A DNA stretch of 64,000 nt from Desulfospira joergensenii DSM 10085 (GTDB lineage: Bacteria > Desulfobacterota > Desulfobacteria > Desulfobacterales > Desulfobacteraceae). Shown here piece by piece: positions 1 through 8,476 of the stretch. The DNA lies in contig NZ_ATUG01000002.1 of the NCBI RefSeq assembly GCF_000420085.1, forward strand, positions 372,001-436,000. The letters run 5' to 3'. Each line of letters opens with the position of its first letter. The first letter of the stretch is position 1. Both the position numbers and the translations under genes were made by a program. The notes under the pieces were generated by a model. That model ran no database searches and had not been told where the DNA came from. It saw nothing but the letters and a program-made list of their open reading frames with translations.

Positions 1-590
1 ATCCGGCTGTGTATGGCTTCGAAAAAGACTTTTTTCCGAACCTTTACCCTGCTTTTTATCCGGTTTTGAACCCTGCTGATTTTATCCTTAAACCCCCGGA
101 CCAGTCGTTTCGCCTCTAAAGAGCGGCCGGTAAGATCTCCCAGGGTCAGCCAGTAATCGTACATTTCATCTACGCTGGAGGGCTGAAGGGAAACGACTTT
201 TATTCCGTATTGTTCCAGCTGTTGGATAAATTTAGGATATCCGTTGTCAATCATGGGCCTGACCAGAACCAGGTCAGGTCTTTCCGCCAAAAACCGTTCC
301 GGATCGTCATGGTATGAGAACCTTTTTTTGGATTTCACCTGGACCGGATAGGTGTCATTGACAGAGACTCCGATGATTTCACGGTCCAGGCCCAGGGCGA
401 ATAGATTCTCCGTATGGGCCCCGTAAAGGGAGATAATCCTGGCAAAGGGTCTGGATACGTCGATCTCCCTGCCCTTTTTATCAATGACGACATGGGCGGA
501 GCAGGGCAGGGCCAGGGCCAGATAAAGCCCCAGCACAAGCAGAGCCTTACGCTTTTTTAAAATAGGCCTGTCTGGCCTGAAGATATTCAT
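1..590 (-). CDS. cobalamin-type ABC transporter periplasmic binding protein (3' end outside window)
   Basis: Periplasmic binding component of a corrinoid/siderophore-type importer. The frame opens with ATG at 590, inside the 3' end of the ATPase gene (44-nt overlap), and reads on past base 1, so the C-terminus is missing. The start MNIFRPDRPILKKRK is followed by a hydrophobic stretch (LLVLGLYLALALPCSA), a typical signal peptide. The mature part shows the BtuF/FepB-type opening: a short beta hairpin with REIDV, then RIISLYGAHTENLFALG and a DPERFLAERPDLVLV segment. Order permease-ATPase-binding protein and the upstream cobalamin riboswitch point to a corrinoid as substrate; a siderophore is less likely. 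About 196 residues are visible. Confidence 0.85.
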   Translation of the reverse strand, partial: MNIFRPDRPILKKRKALLVLGLYLALALPCSAHVVIDKKGREIDVSRPFARIISLYGAHTENLFALGLDREIIGVSVNDTYPVQVKSKKRFSYHDDPERFLAERPDLVLVRPMIDNGYPKFIQQLEQYGIKVVSLQPSSVDEMYDYWLTLGDLTGRSLEAKRLVRGFKDKISRVQNRIKSRVKVRKKVFFEAIHSR

Positions 591-1326
591 TAAATTCAAC
601 CTTTGATTTTACCTGAAAAACATTTTCAATGGTTTCCCGGGTCAGGACATCCCTGGTGGGGCCGGCAGCCCTTATCTCACCATTTTTTAAAAAGAGCAGT
701 TCATCCGCCCAGGCCGAGGCCAGGTTCAGGTCATGGAGAACCGCAATGATAATTTTATTCTGGGTCAAAACCGAGTTTTTCACCATATCGAGTATATGCA
801 GGGTATGGTTGATATCGAGGTTTGAAAAGGCCTCGTCCAGCAGGAGAACGGGTGTGTTCTGGCACAAAGCCCTGGCCACGACACAGCGCTGTTTCTCTCC
901 GCCGGACAACTCGGTAACCTTCCGTTCTCTTAAATCAAAGATTCCTGTGTCCATCATGACCTGGTTGACCCGGTCTCTGTCAGTCTGACTCGGGTGACCG
1001 AACCTGTCAATATAGGGGTGTCTTCCCATCATCACCACCTGGCCCACGGTAAAGGGAAAGTTTATCTCATGATTTTGTGAAACAAGGGAGATCATCCTTG
1101 CCGTTTCAAGTTTTGACATGGCTGAAATGGAGCGGTGGTCGACAAGAACAGACCCGCGGTCGGGCAGGAGAAATCCTGAAATAAGGTCGAGCAGGGTTGT
1201 TTTCCCGCTGCCGTTGGGACCGAGAATGGCGTAAAATGTCCCCTGCTGAAATTCGGTGCTCAGATCTTCTAAAACGGGTCTATCCCCGTAGGTAAAGGAA
1301 ATATTTTGAATTTGGATATCCATCAC
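547..1326 (-). CDS. cobalamin-type ABC transporter ATP-binding protein (BtuD/FecE family)
   Basis: Cytoplasmic ATPase that powers import of a corrinoid or iron chelate. In 259 residues it has Walker A GPNGSGKTT (about 37-45), a Q-loop (VSQNHEI), the ABC signature LSGGEKQR, Walker B VLLLDEA and the switch His in AVLHDLN. Length is normal for the family. Its ATG overlaps the permease stop by 4 nt, and its 3' end overlaps the binding-protein gene, so the three genes are translationally coupled. The riboswitch upstream favours B12 as substrate. Confidence 0.93.
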   Translation of the reverse strand: MMDIQIQNISFTYGDRPVLEDLSTEFQQGTFYAILGPNGSGKTTLLDLISGFLLPDRGSVLVDHRSISAMSKLETARMISLVSQNHEINFPFTVGQVVMMGRHPYIDRFGHPSQTDRDRVNQVMMDTGIFDLRERKVTELSGGEKQRCVVARALCQNTPVLLLDEAFSNLDINHTLHILDMVKNSVLTQNKIIIAVLHDLNLASAWADELLFLKNGEIRAAGPTRDVLTRETIENVFQVKSKVEFNEYLQARQAYFKKA

Positions 1327-2396
1327 TTTAACCTGCTTTTTTTGAATATCCAGCAGAAAACCGGCCCCCCTGTCAGGGCGGTAAGCACACCGATTGGGAT
1401 TTCATGGGGAAGAACCGCCCGGGTAATGGTATCGGCAAACAAAAGGAGTACCGCCCCTGCCAGCATGGATACGGGCAGCAGCTTCCGATTGTCGGGTCCG
1501 GTCAGGAATCGAATCATATGGGGGACCAGAAGGCCGACAAATCCGATGATTCCGGATACGGAAACAGATACGGCAGCCAGCATGGACCCGGTGAGCAGGA
1601 GGATGAGGATCACCTTTTTCAGATCGACCCCGAGGCTGGATGCGGCCCGTTCTCCCAGGGAGATGATATTCAGGTCTCTGGCATAGAAAATGGAAACCAG
1701 GAGACCAAAGAGCAGAAAAAGAAAGACCACCAGAAAATTAGCCCAGGTTTTGGAGGCAAAGCTGCCCATGAGCCAGAAGATAATGACCGATACCTGATCA
1801 TTGGCCAGAAATTTTAAAAAGCTGATGCCGGCGGATAAAATGGCAGCCACGATGATGCCGGACAGGATCAGGTTGTTGGAAGACAATCTGCTGACGCTTC
1901 CCTGACCGCCTCCCCTGGAGGAGGAGGAATAGGACAGGAATATGACAAAAAACAGGGTGGCAATGGCCCCGGCAAAGGCAAACCCGGGAATGGACACAAA
2001 TGCGGCCCCCAGATTCAGGAGAATGGCAATGCTGGCCCCGAATGCAGCTCCCGCTGAAACGCCAAGGGTGTAGGGGTCTGCCAGGGGGTTGAGAAGGATT
2101 CCCTGGAAAAGCACCCCGGACAGGGAAAGGGCCCCGCCCACGGCGGCACAGGTGAGGATCCTGGGAAGCCTGACATGGAAGATTACCGCATAAAAAGTTT
2201 CCGACTGGGCAGTGTCCAGGGTGAGGGTATTAAAGAGTTTTCCAAGGAGGATATGAAAAATTTCCTGAACCGGAATCTTGATATATCCCATGGACAGGGA
2301 GATCAGGATCATGGCCCCGAGAAAAAGGGAAAACAGGATCACCAGAACTCCTGTTTTCCCTCCTGTTATGGCAACCGGTATACGCATTAATGCCAT
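1323..2396 (-). CDS. cobalamin-type ABC transporter permease (FecCD/BtuC family)
   Basis: Inner-membrane permease with many hydrophobic segments and FecCD hallmarks: RLPRILTCAAVGGALSLSGVLFQGILLNPLADPYTLGVSAGAAFGA near the N-terminus and GFVGLLVPHMIRFLTGPDNRKLLP near the C-terminus. The frame is open up to a TTG at 2450, but that would put a 9-bp inverted repeat (2421-2449) inside the gene. I prefer ATG 2396 (MALMRIPVAI), giving about 357 residues, close to family length; ATG 2387 is also possible. No strong Shine-Dalgarno is visible at any of these starts. It is the first gene of the riboswitch-controlled operon. Confidence 0.9.
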   Translation of the reverse strand: MALMRIPVAITGGKTGVLVILFSLFLGAMILISLSMGYIKIPVQEIFHILLGKLFNTLTLDTAQSETFYAVIFHVRLPRILTCAAVGGALSLSGVLFQGILLNPLADPYTLGVSAGAAFGASIAILLNLGAAFVSIPGFAFAGAIATLFFVIFLSYSSSSRGGGQGSVSRLSSNNLILSGIIVAAILSAGISFLKFLANDQVSVIIFWLMGSFASKTWANFLVVFLFLLFGLLVSIFYARDLNIISLGERAASSLGVDLKKVILILLLTGSMLAAVSVSVSGIIGFVGLLVPHMIRFLTGPDNRKLLPVSMLAGAVLLLFADTITRAVLPHEIPIGVLTALTGGPVFCWIFKKSRLK

Positions 2397-2420
2397 AATC
2401 ACAGGCTGTCGCCCGTATCC

Positions 2421-2449
2421 TGGGCAGTCCTCCCAAAACAGACTGCCCA
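2421..2449 (-). promoter_or_regulatory. 9-bp inverted repeat just before the permease start
   Basis: TGGGCAGTC and GACTGCCCA form perfect arms around an 11-nt loop. Read on the minus strand, the loop and following base carry GGGAGG. The repeat lies 25-53 nt ahead of the preferred permease start. It could be a leader hairpin affecting translation; its role is unproven. Confidence 0.4.
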
Positions 2450-2596
2450 AAGATATTTTGATTCTCTCTTCCGGTTTCCATCTGAAAAAACAGACGGAAA
2501 AAACTTCGCGGTAAAAAAAACGAACCTTTTTGTTCTATGCATCATTTGCTCGCGTCAGCTTTTGTCCTGGGATAAGCAAGAAACTGGACAGATTTC

Positions 2597-2621
2597 TTTT
2601 GGATATTTCTTATATCCAAAA
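2597..2621. repeat. 10-bp perfect inverted repeat next to the parS-like site
   Basis: Arms TTTTGGATAT and ATATCCAAAA with a 5-nt loop (TTCTT). It ends at the first base of the 20-bp palindrome at 2621-2640. The AT-rich hairpin has no T-run, so it is not an obvious terminator. Confidence 0.5.
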
Positions 2622-2640
2622 TAGTTTCACGTGAAACTAT
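2621..2640. promoter_or_regulatory. parS-like 20-bp palindrome (candidate ParB site)
   Basis: A perfect palindrome whose core GTTTCACGTGAAAC equals the 14-bp centre of the widely conserved chromosomal parS consensus (TGTTTCACGTGAAACA); only the outer T/A pair is changed. It lies in the leader between the riboswitch terminator and the permease gene. No parA or parB gene is in the window. The match is seen directly; ParB binding is inferred. Confidence 0.6.
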
Positions 2641-2734
2641 GGTCAGAGCCTACTTGGCTCAGCCCCCAAAACCATCCGGTTCCCTCCTTTCATTAAAAAT
2701 TCTTATGCAATCCCGGGTTTACGGAAAAGGGCAT

Positions 2735-2766
2735 TAAAAAACCCACACCAGCAGTGCTGGTGTGGG
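2735..2766 (-). terminator. intrinsic terminator of the cobalamin riboswitch
   Basis: On the minus strand, a nearly perfect hairpin (arms CCCACACCAGCA / TGCTGGTGTGGG at 2742-2766) is followed at once by TTTTTT. It lies about 60 nt after the aptamer and before the importer genes, so premature termination when corrinoid is bound is the likely mechanism. Confidence 0.85.
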
Positions 2767-2825
2767 ATCCGTTTTTTCCTCAACCTTAACTTAATTGATC
2801 TACCCAAGTCCTCGCAAGCAATACG

Positions 2826-3012
2826 ATCAATTGTCCAGGCAGGTCTTCTGACTTCCGGATCGACTTACTTGTCACGCCTTCCCCATGAAAGATCAAAGGT
2901 GGCTTTGGTGAGGTTCATCCCCGGTTACAGCGGCGGGTCCGTTCCTGAATTTCACAGGATTCCCTTTCAACTGCCAATGCAGTACCTGAAGTTCCTGAAC
3001 CATACCCCCTTG
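2826..3012 (-). promoter_or_regulatory. cobalamin (B12) riboswitch
   Basis: Read on the minus strand, the segment contains the hallmarks of the cobalamin aptamer: GGGAATCCTGTGAAATTC, then GACCCGCCGCTGTAACCGG, and finally the B12 box AAGTCAGAAGACCTGCC at 2838-2854. It precedes the FecCD/BtuC-type importer genes and is followed by an intrinsic terminator. Between 2451 and 3088 there is otherwise only the parS-like palindrome and short inverted repeats. Confidence 0.93.
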
Positions 3013-3088
3013 AATTAAAAGTGTCAAGAAAAAAGGAAAACCTGTATAATTGGGATCTTAGTTGAGACTCAGCCTGTTTTTTTCTGGA

Positions 3089-5203
3089 TTATTTTCCAAG
3101 GGCTATACGAATTTCCCTTGAAAGAAGGTTCATACCGAAAGGTTTCATGAGAATTTTTTTAATCCCGATTTTTTTCATGGTATCCGGGTCCATTTCATCA
3201 TGATATCCAGAACAGAGGATGACGGGCATGGCGGGGTCGGCCGTAAGGATCTTTTCCGCAAGGCTTTTGCCCGTCATTTTCGGCATGAGCATATCGGTGA
3301 TGACAAGATCAAAATCATGTTCCCCGCTCAGAAAGATGTCCAGGGCTTCCAGGCTGTCATTGCAGAGGATCACCCTGTACCCCAGCTGTTCCATGATCTG
3401 TTCTATCATCTCGGTTTGATAGGATTCATCATCCACGAAAAGGATCAGTTCGTTGTTTCCCGGTTCAAAGGACTGGTAAGCCGGCGCGGCATTATCGTCT
3501 GAATCAAAACAGGGAAAAAGAACTTTGAATTCAGTGCCCTGCCCGGGTTTGCTCTCAACACTGATATGCCCCCCGGTTTTGGTGATGATGCCGTGGACAA
3601 CGGAAAGACCGAGCCCGGTGCCCTTATCCTTACCCTTTGTGGTGAAATAGGGATCAAAAATTCGTTCCAGCATGTCCTTTCTGATACCGCATCCCGTATC
3701 CCCGACCACCAGGAGGAGATGCTGCCCGGGGCTGAGTTCCGGCATTGCAGAGGTATCTCCCTCGGACAGGGTGGTGTCCCTGAGGCAGACCGTGAGTGTG
3801 CCTCCTTCTTCCTTCATGGCATGCCAGGCATTGGTGCACAGGTTCATCATGACCTGATGCATCTGGGTTTGATCGGCCAGGATATAGGCATCGCTTTGCA
3901 GGTCGGTTTTAAAATCGATAAAAGCGGGAATGGTCGCCCGGAGAAGTTTAAGGGCTTCCTTAACGATCATACTGAGCTGAAGAGGCCGTTTTTCATATTC
4001 GGTCTGGTGGCTGAAGGTCAGGATCTGACGGACCAGATTTTTGGCCCGTTCAGAGGCATTTAAGATCTGTTCCAGCTTGGGTTTGATCGGGTCCGGGGCC
4101 TGGGCCAGGGAAAGTTCTGAAAACCCGATGATGGCGCCCAGAATATTGTTGAAATCATGGGCAATTCCGCCGGCCAGGGTGCCGATGGCCTCCATTTTCT
4201 GGGATTGCCTGAGCTGCTTTGCCACCTCCCTTCGTTCCCTTTCAGCCCTTTTGCGCTGCTTGAGTTCATTGGCCAGCCTTAGGTTGGCCTGTTCCAGATC
4301 CCGGGTTCTCTCCTTGACCCGCAATTCCAGTTCATGGTGCAGATCCTTTAATTTTTTCCCGTTCCGTTTCAGGCTGTGGTAGTGGAGGGCGAGATCCCTG
4401 CCCTTTTGAATAATGGTCTGCTTTTCAATGGGATCGCAGACATCGTTGGCTATGATGAGCATTCGTTTTCCGTGGATCACCACGGCCGTGGCCTCAAATA
4501 AAAACTCTTGTCCGGTGTGGTCTTTTTCAATCCAGAGACCGGATTTAAAACTCTCCTGGGGATTTTTCAGCCATCTTGATTTTGCTTCCTGGATAAAATT
4601 TCCCAGGAAACTGAACACATCTTCCGGGCAGGGCCGGCCGGAAACCAAGAGGTCTGAGTGGGGAAGTTTGTCGATCCACTGGGGCGGACTTCCCAGCAGG
4701 ATGAATTCATCCTGGTCATTCATCTCCAGCACGGCAAAGTTCAGAGCCCTGAAAAGATCCTCCATAAAAGGTGTGTTTTTTCCCATGACCCTGGTATGGG
4801 ATTCCCGGCGGAGCAGACTCTTCTGCTTTTCAATGAGCAGACTGAGTTCGTTGCATTTTTGCTGGGTCTCGGTGAAAAAGGCCTCTTTTTGTGAGGCGTC
4901 CCACAGGATAAGGCCATATCCGGGACCGGATTGAAAAACAAGGGCGTCTACCGTGACCTGGGGCGTCATCTGGATACATGAAAATTCCATGGACCCGTTT
5001 TCCAGGGGCAGAATCCCCTCCATGAAAATGACAATATCCGATATGGGAGTATTTGTCCGGGGATTCCCAAGGTTCAACTCGGAAAGGTTTCCGCCCCATT
5101 CCAGGATGTTTCCTGTTTTGTCTGTGATGAAGTAGACCAGCCTCGATTCTCGAAACACCCGGGAACACAATTGTTCCAGGATTACGCTTGCGAAAGCCGA
5201 CAT
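3089..5203 (-). CDS. hybrid sensor histidine kinase (PAS-like / HisKA / HATPase / receiver)
   Basis: Soluble hybrid kinase of 704 residues. The N-terminus (about 15-110) looks PAS-like (VYFITDKTGNILEWGG), a second poorly defined sensory region covers about 145-260, and a coiled coil at 265-340 leads to the phospho-acceptor motif GGIAHDFNNILG (His about 349). The HATPase follows (N-box LCTNAWHA, GDTGCGI, GTGLGLSVVHGI). The C-terminal receiver (about 590-700) has the acidic pair DDE, the phospho-Asp in VITDMLMP, and a Lys in LMKPFG. No membrane segment is seen. It starts 1 nt after the stop of the Ras-like GTPase (GGAG upstream), so it probably reads signals from that GTPase module. Confidence 0.93.
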   Translation of the reverse strand: MSAFASVILEQLCSRVFRESRLVYFITDKTGNILEWGGNLSELNLGNPRTNTPISDIVIFMEGILPLENGSMEFSCIQMTPQVTVDALVFQSGPGYGLILWDASQKEAFFTETQQKCNELSLLIEKQKSLLRRESHTRVMGKNTPFMEDLFRALNFAVLEMNDQDEFILLGSPPQWIDKLPHSDLLVSGRPCPEDVFSFLGNFIQEAKSRWLKNPQESFKSGLWIEKDHTGQEFLFEATAVVIHGKRMLIIANDVCDPIEKQTIIQKGRDLALHYHSLKRNGKKLKDLHHELELRVKERTRDLEQANLRLANELKQRKRAERERREVAKQLRQSQKMEAIGTLAGGIAHDFNNILGAIIGFSELSLAQAPDPIKPKLEQILNASERAKNLVRQILTFSHQTEYEKRPLQLSMIVKEALKLLRATIPAFIDFKTDLQSDAYILADQTQMHQVMMNLCTNAWHAMKEEGGTLTVCLRDTTLSEGDTSAMPELSPGQHLLLVVGDTGCGIRKDMLERIFDPYFTTKGKDKGTGLGLSVVHGIITKTGGHISVESKPGQGTEFKVLFPCFDSDDNAAPAYQSFEPGNNELILFVDDESYQTEMIEQIMEQLGYRVILCNDSLEALDIFLSGEHDFDLVITDMLMPKMTGKSLAEKILTADPAMPVILCSGYHDEMDPDTMKKIGIKKILMKPFGMNLLSREIRIALGK

Positions 5204-5204
5204 T

Positions 5205-5702
5205 TTATTTCTCCACCATTTTTCGGGTTAAGAGTTCAAAAGCCTGGTCCACATCTTCTCCGGTTTTGGCACTGGTCAGGATGACATGGATCCCTTTTTT
5301 ATCTATTTCATTTAAATCTTCGGGGTCAATTTCCCAGTCTTCCTTTAAATCCACCTTGTTGACCACAAGGATAAAGGGAAGCGTCCCCATGGTATTGTCT
5401 GCAATCTGTTTGAGGTTCAATGCCGTGGAAAGAGTGGTTTTCCGGGTGCCGTCGGCCACGAAGATCAAACCGGAAGATCCCTTTAAATAGGAGAGGCGGA
5501 CGTGCTGAAAGTCATCCTCACCGTGCAGGTCCCAGATGATGAGATCCACAGGGGAATGGTCCAGATCCACCCGGGTTTTTTCAATTTTAACTCCAATGGT
5601 GGTATGGTATTTATCTGAAAAAATGCTGTGGACATACTGCTGGACAAGACTGGTTTTGCCCACGGCAAAGGCCCCCATCATGCAGATCTTTTTTTTAATC
5701 AT
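5205..5702 (-). CDS. Ras-like small GTPase
   Basis: Single-domain P-loop GTPase of 165 residues, the size of Ras/MglA-like proteins. G1 is GAFAVGKTS (about 10-18), switch I has TTIGVKIEK, G3 is WDLHGED (aligned with eukaryotic WDTAGQE, but with Leu-His for Thr-Ala), G4 is NKVD and G5 is TSAKTG. No lipidation Cys is present at the C-terminus. The gene starts 8 nt inside the end of the OmpA-domain gene and stops 1 nt before the hybrid kinase. No Roadblock/MglB partner is nearby, so its regulator is unknown. A role as a molecular switch between the OmpA/coiled-coil proteins and the kinase is inference. Confidence 0.92.
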   Translation of the reverse strand: MIKKKICMMGAFAVGKTSLVQQYVHSIFSDKYHTTIGVKIEKTRVDLDHSPVDLIIWDLHGEDDFQHVRLSYLKGSSGLIFVADGTRKTTLSTALNLKQIADNTMGTLPFILVVNKVDLKEDWEIDPEDLNEIDKKGIHVILTSAKTGEDVDQAFELLTRKMVEK

Positions 5703-7455
5703 TTTTATTCCCTTTGGGCATGGAAAAACCCCTGAATGTTACGGCCCGGTTGAGTTGCCTGTCTTCCCTGCTGATCTCTTCCCTGAGTGGGATTTTGTCC
5801 CCGACTCCGGATATGCTCATCAAAGAGGGATTGACCCCGTTGATGAGCAGGTGGCTGAACACCTTTTCTGCCCGGTCACGGCTGAGCTTCTGGTTTCTTT
5901 TTTCTGTTCCGGAGGAATCCGTGTGGCCCAGGATCATGATCCGGAAGGGGATTTTTAACCGGGCCTGGAGGACCTGGATACGGCCGATGATCTCTGCCAG
6001 CCGCTGGAACACATCTTCCTGTCCGTCCACCAGCCGGGTGCTGTTGGTACGAAAGTATATTTTTTCAGATTCCAGTTTTTTTGACGCCTGTTGGAACTGG
6101 ATTTTTTCGGGGTTGATAAGCAGGGAGTCATCATAGGAGTCGATTCCCGGAAGGGCTGCCGCGGATTGACGAAGGGTTTCAATCCATTCCTGGGAAGCCT
6201 CTCCCCGGACGATGAGTCTGGATTCCGACAATGAGAGCTTGACGGTCTGGGGCGGTTTGAGCCTGTTTTTTGCCCGCTGGATCACAAATTCCGGATCAAG
6301 GCTGTAAAAGGGGGTCCAAAGGGCCCGGACTTCCCTGGAGAAAAATCCCTGGTTCTCAGGAAAATCCGGAAGGACCTGAACCAGGGGGTCCTTGAACCCC
6401 TGAATCTGGTATCGGCCGAACCTCTTTTGGGCAGACAGGAGGATGATCCCCTTTTGGGTCTTGAGCCGGGTGAGATATCCCTGCCAGGCAAGGTGGGACT
6501 TGTAAAGGTTGAACCCGATAAAACCCATGGCTGAGATCAAGACAAGAGCCGTGACCCAGAGCAGGGGCGATACTTTTTTGTCATGGCTTTTTTCCTGGGA
6601 GTCAAGCCCCTGCTTGAGGGGTTCCCTGAATACGGCAAAGGGAAAGGGATCCCCGTCAAACTCCGATAAAGTGTTTCCGGCTTTTAGATGGATCTCCTCA
6701 AGGAGCTCCCTGTACTTGATCCGCAAGGCCATTGGGGGCGTTCCCCGGATCACTGCGGCCAGGAGGGCTTGCTCTCCCTGCTCAATCCATACGCTCCGGT
6801 CCGATCCCATACGAAGGGTGTCCAGTTCTTCATCTTCCTCCCCGGGGGTAAAGGAATCCTTGATAAAATCCTGAATGGCCGTGAGCATGGCTGAAACCAG
6901 GTCAGGATCCTGGACAAGGGCTTCCCCGGCAACCACATGTTCAAGAACGATTCCCGATTTTTTATGGATGAGAAAAATTTGTTCCACTCGAAAAAGAAGG
7001 GTGTGCAAAAGGACGATTTCTCCAAAGGGTTTCCCGGTTTTTAGGGCCTCAAACCGCCACTTCAGGCCCTGGATGGAAAAACTGTGATTCAATGCCTGGT
7101 TCAGGGACTGGATCATCCCCATGATGGTGGATGAAATGGCTTTTCTGATACCGGGACCCAGGGCCGGGAATATGGCATCGGCAAGGGCCTTGGGGTTTTT
7201 TCCCACTGAGGATTTGATGGAATTGTCAATCACGGGCTGGATCACCCGTGCAAGTTTGCCGCCGGCCAAAACAGAGAGGGAAATGGCTTCAGGCAGGGTC
7301 TGGCTGATCTCCCGGGCTCTGACCATGGGATCGTCAAGCCGGGTTTCGATCTTTTGAATCCTCGCCTTTTCAGGCTGGATCAGCAGATCCTTCAGGGTCT
7401 CAAGGGCATCGTTCCCATTTGGTTTTGAGTCTATTTCGGGTGGCTTTTTCTCCAT
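5695..7455 (-). CDS. membrane protein with C-terminal OmpA peptidoglycan-binding domain
   Basis: A 586-residue protein. The N-terminal 300 residues are predicted cytoplasmic and match no family I recognise (AISLSVLAGGKLARVIQPVIDNSIKSS early on). One membrane helix lies at about 305-325 (LLWVTALVLISAMGFIGFNLY). The periplasmic part ends in an OmpA-like domain: RIMILGHTDSSGTEKRNQKLS, DRAEKVFSHL and GVGDKIPL. The layout could link peptidoglycan to a cytoplasmic sensory module. It starts 12 nt after the coiled-coil gene and overlaps the GTPase gene, fitting a complex of the three products (inference). Confidence 0.85.
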   Translation of the reverse strand: MEKKPPEIDSKPNGNDALETLKDLLIQPEKARIQKIETRLDDPMVRAREISQTLPEAISLSVLAGGKLARVIQPVIDNSIKSSVGKNPKALADAIFPALGPGIRKAISSTIMGMIQSLNQALNHSFSIQGLKWRFEALKTGKPFGEIVLLHTLLFRVEQIFLIHKKSGIVLEHVVAGEALVQDPDLVSAMLTAIQDFIKDSFTPGEEDEELDTLRMGSDRSVWIEQGEQALLAAVIRGTPPMALRIKYRELLEEIHLKAGNTLSEFDGDPFPFAVFREPLKQGLDSQEKSHDKKVSPLLWVTALVLISAMGFIGFNLYKSHLAWQGYLTRLKTQKGIILLSAQKRFGRYQIQGFKDPLVQVLPDFPENQGFFSREVRALWTPFYSLDPEFVIQRAKNRLKPPQTVKLSLSESRLIVRGEASQEWIETLRQSAAALPGIDSYDDSLLINPEKIQFQQASKKLESEKIYFRTNSTRLVDGQEDVFQRLAEIIGRIQVLQARLKIPFRIMILGHTDSSGTEKRNQKLSRDRAEKVFSHLLINGVNPSLMSISGVGDKIPLREEISREDRQLNRAVTFRGFSMPKGNKND

Positions 7456-7467
7456 GGGACGAGAAGT

Positions 7468-8076
7468 CTATCCTTCGGGAGTGACAATGGATCCCAGGTT
7501 GTCTTCTCCTGAGAGCCGCATGGCCAGTTCCAGGAAAAACCCGGAAAGATCCGAGCGGTTGACCTTGGCTTCATCCAGTTCCCTTGCCGTTTGCTTGAGA
7601 TGGGTTGAGGCCTGGTCATGCTTTGACAAAATCTCCGCAGACAGCTTTTTGGATTGCTCCAGGATCTGTTCCCGGAGCTGTGTGGATTTTTCCGCCAGGT
7701 TTTCTTCCTCCTGGACAAGTTTTTTGGTCAGGGACTCAAAGGATTCTTTCATTTCCCTTTGAATCTTATCCTGGGAATCGGACCGGTCATTGGATTCGGT
7801 TTTGATCCGCAGGTTAATGTCTTTGATCTCCTGTTTGACATAGGTTTCCAGGGAATCGATCCGTTTTAGAATCTCTTCTTTGAGTTCCGCGGCTTCCTGG
7901 GTCAGTTGCTGCTCCACGCTGGAAAATCGCCTTTCATAATCCCTTGCCTGACTGCCAAAGAGAATATCGCGGATTTTATCCATGTTGCCGGCTTCTGCCA
8001 GGTTGGGTCCAGGGGCATTCTGAGTTTCCGTGGGATCGCCGGAATCACTCGGTTTGGCTTTGTGGGGCTTGCTCAT
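7468..8076 (-). CDS. coiled-coil protein of unknown function
   Basis: A 202-residue, highly charged protein. Residues 1-30 are low-complexity and polar; the motif DKIRDILFGSQARDYERRFSSVE follows; then heptad-rich coiled coil runs to about 175 and ends in FFLELAMRLSG. No signal peptide or membrane segment. It is the first gene of the coiled coil-OmpA-GTPase-kinase set. The FGSQARDYERRF patch may be a family signature; I do not know its function. Confidence 0.8.
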   Translation of the reverse strand: MSKPHKAKPSDSGDPTETQNAPGPNLAEAGNMDKIRDILFGSQARDYERRFSSVEQQLTQEAAELKEEILKRIDSLETYVKQEIKDINLRIKTESNDRSDSQDKIQREMKESFESLTKKLVQEEENLAEKSTQLREQILEQSKKLSAEILSKHDQASTHLKQTARELDEAKVNRSDLSGFFLELAMRLSGEDNLGSIVTPEG

Positions 8077-8476
8077 TGGATATCTCCTTTTGTTGGTTGG
8101 CGAAATGCTGGTTTGCCTGTTAAGAGACTTCTTATTATGTATTTAAGTCTGGGTAGAGTCAAGGCCTTTGCGAATTACAACGAAATTCCATTCAGTGGTT
8201 TTCCGGTCGGGAGGCGGCCCGCCCTGTCTTTTGGAACAGATCTCCCATGGCCCGCCCTCTCCCGGCCCTGCATAAAAAGCATTTCAATTAAATTCAAAAA
8301 CAGACCGGGGTGAAAGGTGAATTTTATGATACCGGGTTTTTCCGGGCTTTTTTTCCCATCCGAGAAAAGCGGATTGACTTTTAACGGATCATTCACAGTT
8401 TAGAGCAGATTGGTTTATTCACCTTAAGGGGTAAAACAGACGGCAAAAACGAAGGTCCCTTTACCGGAGAGAAGCA
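8077..8476. other. 400-nt region between divergent genes
   Basis: Separates the minus-strand coiled-coil operon from the plus-strand NifU-like gene. No ORF with coding character or structured RNA was recognised. TTGACT at 8374 with TTTAGA at 8399 has a 19-nt spacer and is too weak to call a promoter. Confidence 0.4.

Noticed and set aside
1323..2450. Permease start at TTG 2450
   Set aside because: It would place a 9-bp inverted repeat inside the coding region and adds a non-hydrophobic, Cys/Trp-containing leader unlike the family.
8374..8404. TTGACT / TTTAGA as a promoter for the NifU-like gene
   Set aside because: Spacer of 19 nt and a poor -10 box.
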